In this document: one piece after another, positions 53,601-64,000 of the stretch | Numbering within the stretch: position 1 is the stretch's first letter | Layout: each line of letters begins with the position of its first letter | Origin: Lineus longissimus | Taxonomy: Eukaryota > Nemertea > Pilidiophora > Heteronemertea > Lineidae | DNA length: 64,000 nucleotides | Direction of reading: 5' to 3' | Assembly (NCBI RefSeq): GCF_910592395.1 | Contig: NC_088308.1 | Coordinates: 18,985,501 to 19,049,500 of the forward strand | Translations under genes and position numbers: made by a program | The notes under the pieces: generated by a model | Told to the model about the DNA's origin: nothing | What the model saw: only the letters and a program-made list of their open reading frames with translations | Database searches by the model: none

Positions 53601-56600
53601 GAGTATGCAGGCATGTCACCTTGAGACCTGAAGTCAACTGGCACATTGAACAATATTACTTGATGGAGACAAGTGGACTGACTGGGGATTGAACCCAAAA
53701 GCTCAAGGGTATTTCCAGCATCAGTCTTTGTGCTGTGCCACTCTGGTGGCCCCAGGCACAAATGTTGCATGTCTACATTTGTTAAAGAATCAATATATTG
53801 TGACCTTTGCCTTATTTTCAGATTCATTGGTTCTCTATTTTCAACTCATTCATGATGGTCATCTTCTTGGTCGGTCTTGTCAGTATGATCTTGATGAGGA
53901 CGCTGAGGAAGGACTATGCTCGTTACAGCAAGGATGATGACCTTGATGATATGGTAGGTTGTTCTCCGCATAGGTATATCTACAATGCGTGGCATTTAGA
54001 AACAGTGCCAGTCTGATGTTTTCCAAATGGATGCATTGTGCCCTTTACATCTAAAATGTTAACAGCTGTTGGGTATCTATTGAAAAATGTCTCTGTCCTC
54101 ATGTTTAAATGACAGCTATGCAATTACTCAAATGACTGATTATAGCAAAAACAGATGATGTTGTATGAAAATCATGCTCTTCTGAAATATTTTCAGGAAC
54201 GTGACCTAGGTGATGAGTATGGTTGGAAGCAAGTCCATGGAGATGTTTTCCGCCCAGCAACCCACCCCATGTTGTTCTCTGCTCTCATCGGATCAGGATA
54301 CCAAATATTCGTGGTCTCATTCTGTGTGATATTCTTGGCCATTGTTGGAGAACTCTATACAGAGTAAGTATTGCTCGGGACTATTCCTCGGAGTGGGTCG
54401 ATGATCTGTTACGATTTGTGACCTTGCTATCTGACTTTGGACAACAACGTATTTAGGCTTCTAAAACTCCTGAAGTTCTTTGAGGATTCTGTATATGCCT
54501 TGTCCTTTGTCATTATCCAGAGCTCAGATCTGCTTCTCAAAGCCCAAGTTTGTGTGTGCCAACAAATGATTTCTGGTGTTCAGTGGGTGAAGGGATAATC
54601 CCAGCTTCATCTTTGAGTTTCATCGATACAACCCTCAGTGCAGAAATTATGTATGATAATAAAGCCTATTGTTGTTTCCAGGCGTGGATCACTGCTTAGT
54701 ACAGCCATCTTTGTGTATGCAGCCACATCACCGGTCAATGGTTACTTTGGAGGAAGTTTATATGCCAGGATGGGAGGTAAAGAATTTGACTCTTTTGCTT
54801 TGCTATAGCTCTTTCCAGTACCCTAGGTCTGTTTTCTAACAACTGTCTCTGCTGCTAGGGCCCCACAGGAGGAGCACTCTAGAAGAGGACAATGCGGCAA
54901 CTCAGCTGTGTTTAAATTGGTGGGCCTTTGGCTGGGAGTTGGACATCTATTACCAGTACACCATCAGTATAGCTGGGAGAATCAAATTTCCTGCTCACAG
55001 TCTTATGAGTGGGACTACCTATCAATCTGTCTGAGAGATAGTATTAGTTTGAATATTCTAACATCCTAATTGTATTTTAGGAAAAGTTTGGATCAAGCAG
55101 ATGCTGATGAGTTCATTCCTCGTGCCAGCCCTCGTCTGTGGTACAGCCTTCTTCATCAACTTCATTGCCATATATTACCATGCCTCAAGAGCTATTCCAT
55201 TTGGAACTATGGTGAGTATTGTTCTGATCAGTTATAGTGCAGAGATCAAGTTAATCTTAATGTAAACCAAAGCTGTTGACTTTGTTGGTCTCTCTACTTC
55301 GTTGATCTTAGCAGTGGGTTTACACTGTCACCACGAGGGATAAACAGACAAACCTTGGCTGTTGGCTACCCTGCCATGGACAAGGTTCAAGTCTCGAGTA
55401 ACCTGGATCACGTTGTGAACTGGAAAGGGATTCTTGTGGCTGTCACAAATATGGTGGAGACTCAAGTTGAGAGAGTGAAGGATTAGTTGGTGAAACCAAA
55501 AGTTGTTGGCCTTTCTTCCTAATGTGTCAATGCCAGTGGGGTAATGAAGAGCTCCCAAAACGAATTCCGTACGGGTGGCAAAATCAGATAGATGCTGTGC
55601 AGAGTTTGACTAGCATTGTATGCCATTACAGGAATCTAGATGTCATAAAAAAATTCTCATTACAGGTGGCCGTGACGTGCATTTGCCTCTTTGTGATATT
55701 ACCATTGAATCTTGTTGGCACTGTCGTTGGGAGGAACATGGCTGGCCAGCCCAACTACCCCTGCAGAATCAACGCAGTGCCAAGACCTATTCCTGAAAAG
55801 AAATGGTGAGTCTGTTGTTGATTTATTGTTTTCTTTGAGAAGTAGCAGATATGGTTTACCATTGTGACTCAGGCGGGAATTGCTGCTGGGTTGCAACCTA
55901 TGACTCATTCAGGTGGCTTACATAAATGAAGAATACCATAAAGAATAAGGCTGATGCACGATGAGAACCTCCACCTGTCGTCATGATGGTGATCAAGGAG
56001 AGAATGTCAGGGGAATGATACTCGCCTCCTTTATAGAAGACTGGATGTCTAACATCTGCAGACTTGACTAGGACTATGGTATTGGCAATCTCGACATAAA
56101 TTTTGGCATTTTACTTTGACCTCGTAGAGAATTTCCTCTTGGGTGGCCTTTATACCAGCAGATTATTCATATTTTATTTTTTGCAGGTTTATGGAGCCAG
56201 CTGTGATCACCTTTCTTGGAGGAATCCTGCCATTTGGATCCATTTTCATTGAAATGTAAGTCGCTGATTTTTTTTCTGAAGCCTCCGAAGGAATTTCTTC
56301 TGAAGTGCTAATCCCAGAAGAACAGTGAACCAAATATTGCATACATTTTAATCCTCAAAAGAAAGTTGGGGTCATTCTCTTTGGCTTTTTTGGTTGCGGC
56401 ACGTAATATATTAGCACACTTTCTTCTATTTCAGGTATTTCATCTTCACATCATTCTGGGCATACAAGATCTACTATGTGTATGGTTTCATGCTGCTTGT
56501 CCTAGTCATTCTCATCATTGTAACCGTGTGTGTAACAATAGTTTGCACGTATTTCCTTCTCAACGCAGAAGATTATCGATGGTAAGTGATTGATAAATGG

Positions 56601-57594
56601 AATATGTCAGTGTCTTGAGCAAATTTTCAGTGTCCTTGGTGAACACGTCTGGGGTGGGTGTTTCAGATAGTCTAACTTGTAAAAAAATGTTTTTTTAGGA
56701 TCTTTGATAACTCTGCTGATAAAGTTGACTTTATGTTATTATTAATGAATAATTTCCTTTTTTCTTCAGGCAATGGACCAGCTTTCTTGCTGCGGGATCA
56801 ACTGCAGGATATGTGTATCTATATTCCTTTTACTACTTCTTCTTTAAAACTAAGTAAGTACCAATCGAGAGTTGTTATGATGAAATAGGCTGCACCAGTT
56901 GACCCCTTAACTAAGAGAACTTGAAAGTGAAAGTGTAAAATGGTGTTGTGAATTGCAAGGTGCATTGCTAAATCAACCTATATCTGTGTCTAAGGTTGTT
57001 TGGCTCTTCGTAGAATAACCTCTTCCACATGTTGAATCAGGGATGGCAGTGATTGCTTTATAGGCATGTTTAGAGAAAGAATAGAGTCTGGTCATAATGA
57101 AAACTGAAATCTGTTGTATATGTTGAAGATGTTGAATCCATTTTCAGTTTCAAAATGTACGGTTTCTTTTCAGGATGTATGGATTTTTCCAGACAACATT
57201 CTATTTTGGTTACATGGCGTTGTTTAGTGGAGCCTTGGGAATCATGTGTGGTAAGTTTTCATCTGAAAGATACGTCACTTCCTTTCAATTAAAAAAGTTT
57301 TTGAGTTGGTGAGTTTCTCGCCATGAGTACAGAATTTGTTACGTGTAAGACAGTTCAATGAATTGGCAAAAGAATATTGGTTTTCAAGGGACCTTTTGAA
57401 TACAGCTAAAAAATCCAAAGATTGAGTAATCACTTTCTCAGATAAAAAATTGCAATTTGTGAAGTTTGCGACACCTTTTGATGGTGTGACTAAAGAGAAC
57501 TAATCTGATTTATCCTTTCCTTACAGGCACTGTGGGTTATATGGGAACAAACTTCTTCGTTAGAAAGATCTATTCTACCGTGAAAATTGACTAA
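50537..57594 (+). CDS. TM9SF3: TM9SF3 orthologue, transmembrane 9 superfamily member 3 (complete, 15 exons)
   Basis: TM9SF (nonaspanin) proteins are nine-pass membrane proteins of the Golgi and endosomes. Fifteen exons splice in frame to 582 residues (human 589): 50537-50617, 52196-52391, 52630-52752, 53075-53235, 53403-53480, 53822-53953, 54197-54363, 54682-54776, 55081-55211, 55666-55805, 56187-56255, 56435-56581, 56770-56853, 57174-57250 and 57527-57594. The product has a signal peptide (~1-22), a lumenal domain (~23-215) with [18 protein letters not shown], a first membrane segment (~220-240), a cytosolic loop with [15 protein letters not shown], and a cluster of eight further membrane segments (~285-570). 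It ends STVKID, where KID is the KXD/E COPI-binding Golgi-retention motif of the family. The start has A at -3, begins the signal peptide and gives normal length. All introns are GT-AG. Confidence 0.98.
50618..52195 (+). other. TM9SF3 intron 1
   Basis: No exon was seen inside this 1.6-kb intron. It contains a 20-bp sequence (near 51512) also present at 49497. Confidence 0.8.
52196..52391 (+). CDS. TM9SF3: TM9SF3 exon 2, lumenal domain
   Basis: It encodes [20 protein letters not shown] and [20 protein letters not shown], nearly identical to human. The donor is AAA G|GTATGC (phase 1). Confidence 0.98.
52630..52752 (+). CDS. TM9SF3: TM9SF3 exon 3, lumenal domain
   Basis: It encodes [20 protein letters not shown] and [16 protein letters not shown]. 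Human has [17 protein letters not shown]. The donor is G|GTAAGT (phase 1). Confidence 0.98.
53075..53235 (+). CDS. TM9SF3: TM9SF3 exon 4, lumenal domain
   Basis: It encodes [20 protein letters not shown] and [20 protein letters not shown], including the conserved NLTS glycosylation sequon. The acceptor ends in AAG rather than CAG. The donor is GAG|GTAGGT (phase 0). Confidence 0.97.
53403..53480 (+). CDS. TM9SF3: TM9SF3 exon 5, lumenal domain end
   Basis: The 26 codons [20 protein letters not shown]…FFQHR match human [26 protein letters not shown]. The exon is phase 0 at both ends. Confidence 0.97.
53590..53770 (-). repeat. Possible tRNA-derived SINE in TM9SF3 intron 5
   Basis: On the minus strand the sequence reads GGCCACCAGAGTGGCACAGC…, resembling a tRNA A box, and about 40 nt later TTTGGGTTCAATCCCCAG, a good B box with T-loop character. 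A non-tRNA body follows. Boundaries and target-site duplications were not identified. Confidence 0.45.
53822..53953 (+). CDS. TM9SF3: TM9SF3 exon 6, first transmembrane segment
   Basis: It encodes [20 protein letters not shown] and [20 protein letters not shown], identical to human through [12 protein letters not shown]. The exon is phase 0 at both ends. Confidence 0.99.
54197..54363 (+). CDS. TM9SF3: TM9SF3 exon 7, cytosolic loop and second membrane segment
   Basis: It encodes [20 protein letters not shown] and [20 protein letters not shown]. The donor is GA|GTAAGT (phase 2). Confidence 0.98.
54682..54776 (+). CDS. TM9SF3: TM9SF3 exon 8
   Basis: It encodes [20 protein letters not shown] and [11 protein letters not shown], matching human [24 protein letters not shown]. 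The donor is G|GTAAAG (phase 1). Confidence 0.98.
55081..55211 (+). CDS. TM9SF3: TM9SF3 exon 9
   Basis: It encodes a membrane segment with [20 protein letters not shown] and [10 protein letters not shown]. The donor is ATG|GTGAGT (phase 0). Confidence 0.98.
55340..55500 (+). repeat. Possible tRNA-like SINE remnant in TM9SF3 intron 9
   Basis: GGCTGTTGGCTACCCTGCC and then AAGGTTCAAGTCTCGAG resemble an A box and B box about 30 nt apart. The resemblance is weaker than for the intron 5 element. Confidence 0.25.
55666..55805 (+). CDS. TM9SF3: TM9SF3 exon 10
   Basis: It encodes [20 protein letters not shown] and [13 protein letters not shown], close to human [19 protein letters not shown] and [13 protein letters not shown]. 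The donor is TG|GTGAGT (phase 2). A TACAG at 55627-55631 precedes an in-frame stop and is not used. Confidence 0.97.
56187..56255 (+). CDS. TM9SF3: TM9SF3 exon 11
   Basis: It encodes [20 protein letters not shown] and IEM, matching human [23 protein letters not shown]. Phase 2 at the donor. Confidence 0.98.
56435..56581 (+). CDS. TM9SF3: TM9SF3 exon 12
   Basis: It encodes [20 protein letters not shown] and [20 protein letters not shown], nearly identical to human. Phase 2 at the donor. Confidence 0.99.
56770..56853 (+). CDS. TM9SF3: TM9SF3 exon 13
   Basis: It encodes [20 protein letters not shown] and YYFFFKTK. Human has [28 protein letters not shown]. Phase 2 at the donor. Confidence 0.98.
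57174..57250 (+). CDS. TM9SF3: TM9SF3 exon 14
   Basis: It encodes [20 protein letters not shown] and LGIMC. Human has [26 protein letters not shown]. Phase 1 at the donor. Confidence 0.98.
57527..57594 (+). CDS. TM9SF3: TM9SF3 exon 15, C-terminus
   Basis: It encodes [20 protein letters not shown] followed by D and TAA. The terminal KID retains the KXD/E motif. Confidence 0.98.
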
Positions 57595-58540
57595 GGCAAG
57601 TGAAGACGGAAATTAGCAACGGACAGAGTGGACCAGCTCAAGCTGAATATCGGGAGAAAAATGGATGTGGTCTTGTGTGGTGTTTACAACGTAAGATGGC
57701 TGTGAGAGATTGAGAGACAAAATGATACTTTGGTTGGCTGTTGGAAATTTCCATGTGAATTTGTTGGGAGATTATTTGTTGGTGTTTGGTGTGTGAATTA
57801 GTGGAAAGTACGAGGATCATGGGACAGGACTAAGTGACCCAGGTTTATGAAACAGCTCCGCTTCACTACCGTGGACTTTGTCTTTTATGAAAGATGTGTC
57901 TGATTGCCGAAAATCTGGGCTGTGCCAAACTGTCAAAAGAAGTCGAGATCAAGTTTAGGACAATGATATCAAGTCTGGTCTGGCTGATTAAAGAAAGTTG
58001 GTTCCTTGAACTAAAAACTAATCGGACATGATGCCAGATGTTTAGGGAACCTGGGCCGAAATCGGAAAGCCTCCATAACAGTATTACAGATTGAAGTTGG
58101 ACTGGTTCCTCTGTCTACTTTGTGCTGTAGCTAGCTCTTATGGAGGCTTCTGAGATAGGCCCAGTTTCAGAACATTTGTTCCTTTGAAAGGAAACCAATT
58201 AAGAATTCTTTCTTTGTTTTTCTTTTGTATTCTGGAAGAGTTTGGGTGTAGCCTTGGGTAGATTTATAATAGCGTTTGGAACAAGCTTGGGGTGATTAAG
58301 ATTTACCCCGCCATGTTAACCAGTTGTAATAATTGTTGTAGGACAACAAATGATGGACTTGGTGCAAAAATCAACGGATTTCATCACTAGTGTGTCAGAA
58401 TTCCTGATGGCTGTTTTTTATTTCATGTATCACGCTGTGTAGGCTCTTGACTAAGTTAAAGGGGAACTAAATGCAGGAACCAGGAGGTCCATTATTGGTG
58501 GTCTCCTGATCACTAATAAACACTACTAGGCTACTCAAAA
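57595..58540 (+). other. TM9SF3 3' UTR (probable)
   Basis: No exon follows the stop. The first canonical AATAAA is at 58515-58520, implying a 3' UTR of about 0.9 kb. An ATTAAA variant occurs near 57988. Confidence 0.6.
58515..58520 (+). terminator. Possible polyadenylation signal of TM9SF3
   Basis: AATAAA is the first canonical hexamer after the stop codon. Confidence 0.45.
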
Positions 58541-60284
58541 CTGGTTTGAATACTTCTTATTACTGTGAGATAACAGAGACACCTATTGGTGACTTTGTGT
58601 AACTGAATCTGGCCCACTTAGCTCCTGCCTGTAGAGGCCCTTTAACTTATACTAGGTCATAAAAGGTTGGTTAAAGCTTTAACAGTGATATTAGCTTTCA
58701 TCAGTTTTGTATGATCTCTGAACATGCTGTGCCAGATAAAATATATAATCATATTTATTTATTTCAAATAACTTGGTTCCACTGCATGGAATCCTGTGTG
58801 TTGTCATGCTCATAGCATGTGGTGCAACTTGCTTTTAACCATTTCACATCAGGATTTTATGACTTCAAAGAAGCCACTTTGTCGGTTTGGCCTATTCCTG
58901 CACGATATAATGCAGCACTTTTCCGTACAAGTTGATTGAAATATGTGCAAGAAGCCTATGTCGTTCTCAAATCCTTATGTGTAATGTCTTGTGTCAATTC
59001 CCATAGCAAATCATATGACCTTTGACTGCAGTTAAGTTTTGAACTTTCATCACACAAAGTGCTGGTAGTTGACATTCGACATGTGAGAAAAAAGTACTGA
59101 ACTCTCTCAAAGGAAAAGAATTTCATCCATGTCTTGATATCGAAGTAGGATGTGCTGTGGGCATTGCACATCCAATGGTACAATTTTGAACTCCAGTATT
59201 GAGTATAGATTTGTTAAATATGGATGAGTGGGTTTTCTATATAGTGTAAATTCAATTGTGTATATATTAGATCATGCTAATCAGGACTATGTACTTCGCT
59301 TCATTTCTACAGCTGAAGGACTGGTGATACTGGCCCCGTAAAAAAAATTTCTGCATCTGGCAGTAACTTGTTAATGGGTGGCTTGCCATATAGCCATTGT
59401 TGCTCTGGCACCTGAACAAAGAAATCAAGAATTTCTCATTTCAAGAATTTCTATTTGGAATGGAATTCTTTGCAGTAGCAAATAGAAATATGGTGTGCGC
59501 CCTGTTCGTAAATTATATGCCTCAAGATGTTAAATTGATTCACCAGGTTGTTTACATGTAGGTCCATCTTTGTACAGTATATGATATAAATGAGTTGTAA
59601 TTATTCTCCTCTAGAAGTGAACTGGTCCCTTTTTGACAGCATGGAATGTTCTGACCAGTGTGAATTGCCCGCTGTCCAAAATTGGCTGGTGATTGGTAGT
59701 GTGTGTGGTGTGTGACATCTGTACATGTAGTTATATTGCCAGGCATTTCTATAGCACACTAGACTTTCTGTTGGCCATCTCCATATCTTAAGATCGTGTA
59801 CGGCACTTCCCTGGGTTTTCAAAGGACATACTAGTATTACTACACATTATACACTGTATTTTGGGAAGCCCAACTGCATGTGCTTTATTCAAGGTAAACA
59901 GGTAACCATTTCAATGATGCAGTTGTGTGCTATTTATCTAATGTACTAGCAAGTGTCGATTAATCTATGCTTGGTACTCGTAATGTCAACGAAGTGCCAA
60001 GTATTGTTAGGACAAATTCAGTGTCTTTTAGTGTGTTGAGCATGTATTTCTTAAGAGTTTTAAGAGTGTGACCTTTAAAAAACCAGGCCTTTGTTGTCTT
60101 CTGTAAATATCTCATTGTCTTGATCACAATTAACATGGATAACAAGTATTTTGTAAAAAAAGAATGGAATAATTCGTCCATCGTTGTATCTAGTCGTATA
60201 AGTTTTCATTTACTACCACTTTCAATTCGAGAGCGTTCAACGAATACCACTGCACAGACATCACTGAAAGTCGGAGACAATGTG
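58541..60284. other. Noncoding sequence downstream of TM9SF3
   Basis: No genes or repeats were recognised. Short open frames on the minus strand have no motif. Confidence 0.55.
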
Positions 60285-63200
60285 GCAGGATGATGAGACC
60301 GTCAACGAGATGAGACAGTCACAAACAGACCTGAACCTTCATCAACTCAGACAAAGACCAAGTCGGGCTGGGTGTGACTGTCTCATCTCTCAAACCGTGA
60401 TGACAGGACGGCGGGGCAGCTAGAAGTATATAATGAGAGTCCTCTGAGACACTAACAAACAGACTTGAACCTTCACCAACTCGGACAAAGACTAAGTCGG
60501 GCTAGGTGAAAATCAGGCTTGGTGTAATAGTCTCATCTCTCTCACCGTGTCGACATGACAGCGGGGCAGCCAGCAGGACAATGGGGCTGGATGTGACTGT
60601 CTTATCTCGTTTACCGTGATGACAGGACGCAGGGCAGCAGGCAGCTTTTGTCATAATCAGGCTGGGTGTGATAGTCCCATCTCTCTCACCGTGTTGACAT
60701 GACAGCAGGGCAGCCAGGAGGACATAATGGGGCTGGATGTGACTGTCTTATAGTTCTCACTGGGTCAAAATGACGACGGGGCAGGCAACAGGACATAATG
60801 GGACTGCTTGTGACTGTCTCATCTCGTTTACGGTGTTGACAGGACGGCGTGGCAGGCAACAGGACTGAATCTGGCTGTGTAAGACTGTCTCATCTGTTTC
60901 ACCGTGTCGACATGATGGCGGGGCAGCTAGAAGTATATAATGAGAGTCCTCTGAGACAGTCACAAACAGACTTGAACCTTCACCAACTCAGACAAAGACT
61001 AAGTCGGGCTGGGTGTGACTACCTCATCTCTCAAACAGTAATGACAGGACGGCCGGGTGGTCATAATCAGGCTAGGACATAATGGGGCTGGATGTGACTG
61101 TCTCATCTCGTTTACGGTGTTTACAGGACGGCGTGGCAGGCAACAGGACAGTCTGGCTGTGTGTGACTGTCTCATCTATTTCACCGTGTCGACATGATGG
61201 CGGGGCAGCTAGAAGTATATAATGAGAGTCCTCTGAGACACTAACAAACAGACTTGAACCTTCACCAACTCAGACAAAGACTAAGTCGGGCTAGGTGATA
61301 ATCAGACTTGGTGTAATAGTCTCATCTCTCTCACCGTGTCGACATGACAGCGGGGCAGCCAGCAGAACATAATGGGGCTGGATGTGACTATCTTATCTCG
61401 TTTACCGTGATGACAGGACGCAGGGCAGCAGGTAGCTTTTGTCATAATCAGGCTGGGTGTGATAGTCCCATCTCTCTCACCGTGTCGACATGACAGCGGG
61501 GCAGCCAGGAGGACATAATGGGGCTGGATGTGACTGTCTTATAGTTCCCACTGGGTCAAAATGACGACGGGGCAGGCAACAGGACATAATGGGACTGCTT
61601 GTGACTGTCTCATCTCGTCTACGGTGTTGACAGGACGGCGTGGCAGGCAACAGGACTGAATCTGGCTGTGTGTGACTGTCTCATCTATTTCACCGTGTCG
61701 ACATGATGGTGGGGCAGCTAGAGGTATATATTGAGAGTCCTCTGAGACAGTCACAAACAGACTTGAACCTTCACGAACTCAGACGAAGGCTAAGTCGGGC
61801 TGGGTGTGACTGTCTCATCTCTCAAACCGTGATGACAGGACGGAGGGGCGGTCGTAATCAGGCTAAGTGTGATTGTCTTATCTCTCTCACCGTGTCGACA
61901 TGACAGTGGGGCAGCCAGCAGGACATAATGGGGCTGGATGTGACTGTCTCAGCTCGTTGACGGTGTTTACAGGACGGCGTGGCAGGCAGCAGGACTGAAT
62001 CTTGCTGTGCAAGACTGTCTCATCTATTTCACCGTGTCGACATGATGGCGGGGCAGCTGGAAGTATATAATGAGAGTCCTCTGAGACACTAACAAACAGA
62101 CTTGAACCTTCACCAACTCAGACAAAGACTAAGTCGGGCTGGGTGTGACTATCTCATCTATCAAACAGTGATGACAGGACGGCGGGGTGGTCATAATCAG
62201 GCTAGGACATAATGGGGCTGGGTGTGACTGTCTCATCTCTCAAACAGTAATGACAGGACGGCCGGGTGGTCATAATCAGGCTAGGACATAATGGGACTGG
62301 ATGTGACTGTCTCATCTCATTTACGGTGTTTACAGGACGGCGTGGCAGGCAACAGGACTGAATCTGGCTGTGTGTGACTGTCTCATCTATTTCACCGTGT
62401 CGACATGATGGCGGGGCAGCTAGAAGTATATAATGAGAGTCCTCTGAGACACTCACAAACAGACTTGAACCTTCACCAACTCAGACAAAGACTAAGTCGG
62501 GCTAGGTGAAAATCAGGCTTGGTGTAATAGTCTCATTTCTCTCACCGTGTCGACATGACAGCAGGGCAGCCAGCAGGACATAATGGGGCTGGATGTGACT
62601 GTCTTATCTCGTTTACCGTGTTGACAGGACGCAGGGCAGCAGGCAGCTTTTGTCATAATCAGGCTGGGTGTGATAGTCCCATCTCTCTCACCGTGTCGAC
62701 ATGACAGCGGGGCAGCCAGGAGGACATAATGGGGCTGGATGTGACTGTCTTATCGTTCTCACTGGGTCTAAATGACGACGGGGCAGGCAACAGGACATAA
62801 TGGGACTGCTTGTGATTGTCTCATCTCGTTTACGGTGTTGACAGGACAGCGTTGCAGGCAACAGGACTGAATCTGGCTGTGTGTGACTGTCTCATCTATT
62901 TCACTGTGTCGACATGATGGCGGGGCAGCTAGAAGTATATATTGAGAGTCCTCTGAGACAGTCACAAACAGACTTGAACCTTCACGAACTCAGACGAAGG
63001 CTAAGTCGGGCTGGGTGTGACTGTCTCATCTCTCAAACCGTGATGACAGGACGGAGGGGCGGTCGTAATCAGGCTAAGTGTGATTGTCTTATCTCTCTCA
63101 CCGTGTCGACATGACAGCGGGGCAGCCAGCAGGACATTATGGGGCTGGATGTGACTGTCTAAGCTCGTTTACGGTGTTTACAGGACGGCATGGCAGGCAA

Positions 63201-64000
63201 CAGGACTGAATCTGGCTGTGTGTGACTGTCTCATTTCCTCACTGTGTTGACATGATGGCGGGGCAGCTAGAAAGATATAATGAGAGACCTCTGTGACATT
63301 CACAAACAGACTTGAACCTTCACCAACTCCGACAAAGACTAAGTCGGGCTAGGTGATAATCAGGCTTGGTGTGATAGTCTCATCTCTCTCACCGTGTCGA
63401 CATGACAGCGGGGCAGCCAGGAGGACATAATGGGGCTGGATGTGACTGTCTTATCGCTCCCACTGGGTCAAAATGACGACCTGGCAGGCAACAGGACATA
63501 ATGGGACTGCTTGTGACTGTCTCATCTCGTTTACGGTGTTGACAGGACGGCGTGGCAGCCAGCAGGACAGAATCTTGCTGTGTAAGACTGTCTCATCTAT
63601 TTCACCGTGTCGACATGATGGCGGGGCAGCTAGAAGTATATAATGAGAGTCCTCTGAGACAGTCACAAACAGACTTGAACCTTCACCAACTCAGACAAAG
63701 ACTAAGTCGGGCTGGGTGTGACTATCTCATCTCTCAAACAGTAATGACAGGACGGCCGGGTGGTCATAATCAGGCTAGGACATAATGGGGCTGGATGTGA
63801 CTGTCTCATCTCATTTACGGTGTTTACATGACGGCGTGGCAGGCAACAGGACTGAATTTGGCTGTGTGTGACTGTCTCATCTATTTCACCGTGTCGACAT
63901 GATGGCGGGGCAGCTAGAAGTATATAATGAGAGTCCTCTGAGACAGTTACAAACAGACTTGAACCTTCACGAACTCAGACAAAGACTAAGTCGGGGTGGG
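60285..64000. repeat. Higher-order tandem array (satellite-like), continues past the window
   Basis: The whole stretch is built from related subunits of roughly 60-140 bp, most containing TGTGACTGTCTCATCT, CACCGTGTCGACATGA and GGACATAATGGGGCTGGATG. The landmark AGAAGTATATAATGAG or a variant occurs at 60422, 60929, 61211, 61720, 62059, 62422, 62931, 63269, 63632 and 63916. The intervals 509-339-363 repeat once (61211-62422 and 62422-63632), giving a super-repeat of about 1211 bp. At 61770 and 62980 the copies share long identical stretches. The open frames on both strands here recur with the repeat and are not taken as genes. Confidence 0.93.

Noticed and set aside
60757-63785. Repeated small proteins on both strands of the right-hand array
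   Set aside because: They recur exactly with the tandem repeat on both strands, which is expected from duplicated noncoding sequence. No start or transcript evidence.

Overview
This is an animal nuclear genome window of about 62% A+T by impression. It is gene-poor and has GT-AG introns, CpG-bearing islands and many eroded repeats. Two conserved bilaterian genes, both on the + strand, were recognised by reading spliced exons against the human proteins as I remember them. The short clean introns of the second gene, the ACATGTA-rich noncoding sequence and a GTCGTCGTC-type dispersed repeat suggest a marine invertebrate such as a lophotrochozoan or an invertebrate deuterostome. I cannot name the species.

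Layout. Positions 1-32108 contain no convincing coding exon. The first recognisable exon, at 32109, is an internal exon of a ZMIZ1/ZMIZ2 orthologue and starts inside a codon, so the N-terminal exons lie further upstream. This 32 kb is therefore most simply read as one long 5' intron of that gene. It holds two tRNA-like elements, a MITE-like inverted-repeat element, a possible retrotransposon tail, three decayed minisatellites, a perfect 55-bp tandem duplication, and a cluster of ~300-bp repeat units at 9960-11345. Each full unit of that cluster carries a match to the CTCF consensus core and a DR3 nuclear-receptor-type site.

Positions 32109-41125 carry fourteen exons of the ZMIZ orthologue, a SUMO-ligase-like transcriptional co-regulator. 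They encode the proline/methionine-rich region, the Ala-Thr repeat, the pre-RING domain, the SP-RING (MIZ) zinc finger and the C-terminal acidic activation motif. Several splice sites look alternative and frame-preserving. Positions 41126-50250 are 3' UTR and intergenic sequence. Positions 50537-57594 carry a complete fifteen-exon TM9SF3 orthologue (582 residues), a nine-pass Golgi membrane protein ending in the KXD COPI-binding motif. A CpG-bearing probable promoter just upstream contains the heptamer ACGTGGC, which matches the Golgi-stress response element.

From about 60285 to the right edge lies a higher-order tandem array. Subunits of roughly 60-140 bp are arranged in super-repeats of ~1.21 kb that contain 13-bp inverted repeats. 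The array continues past the window.

The two genes have no obvious shared pathway. One acts in nuclear transcription and SUMO biology, the other in Golgi membrane trafficking. From memory both human orthologues lie on the long arm of chromosome 10, so their adjacency here may reflect old linkage. The best candidates for something undescribed are the CTCF/DR3 repeat cluster, the higher-order array, and the regulatory and splicing details of the two genes.
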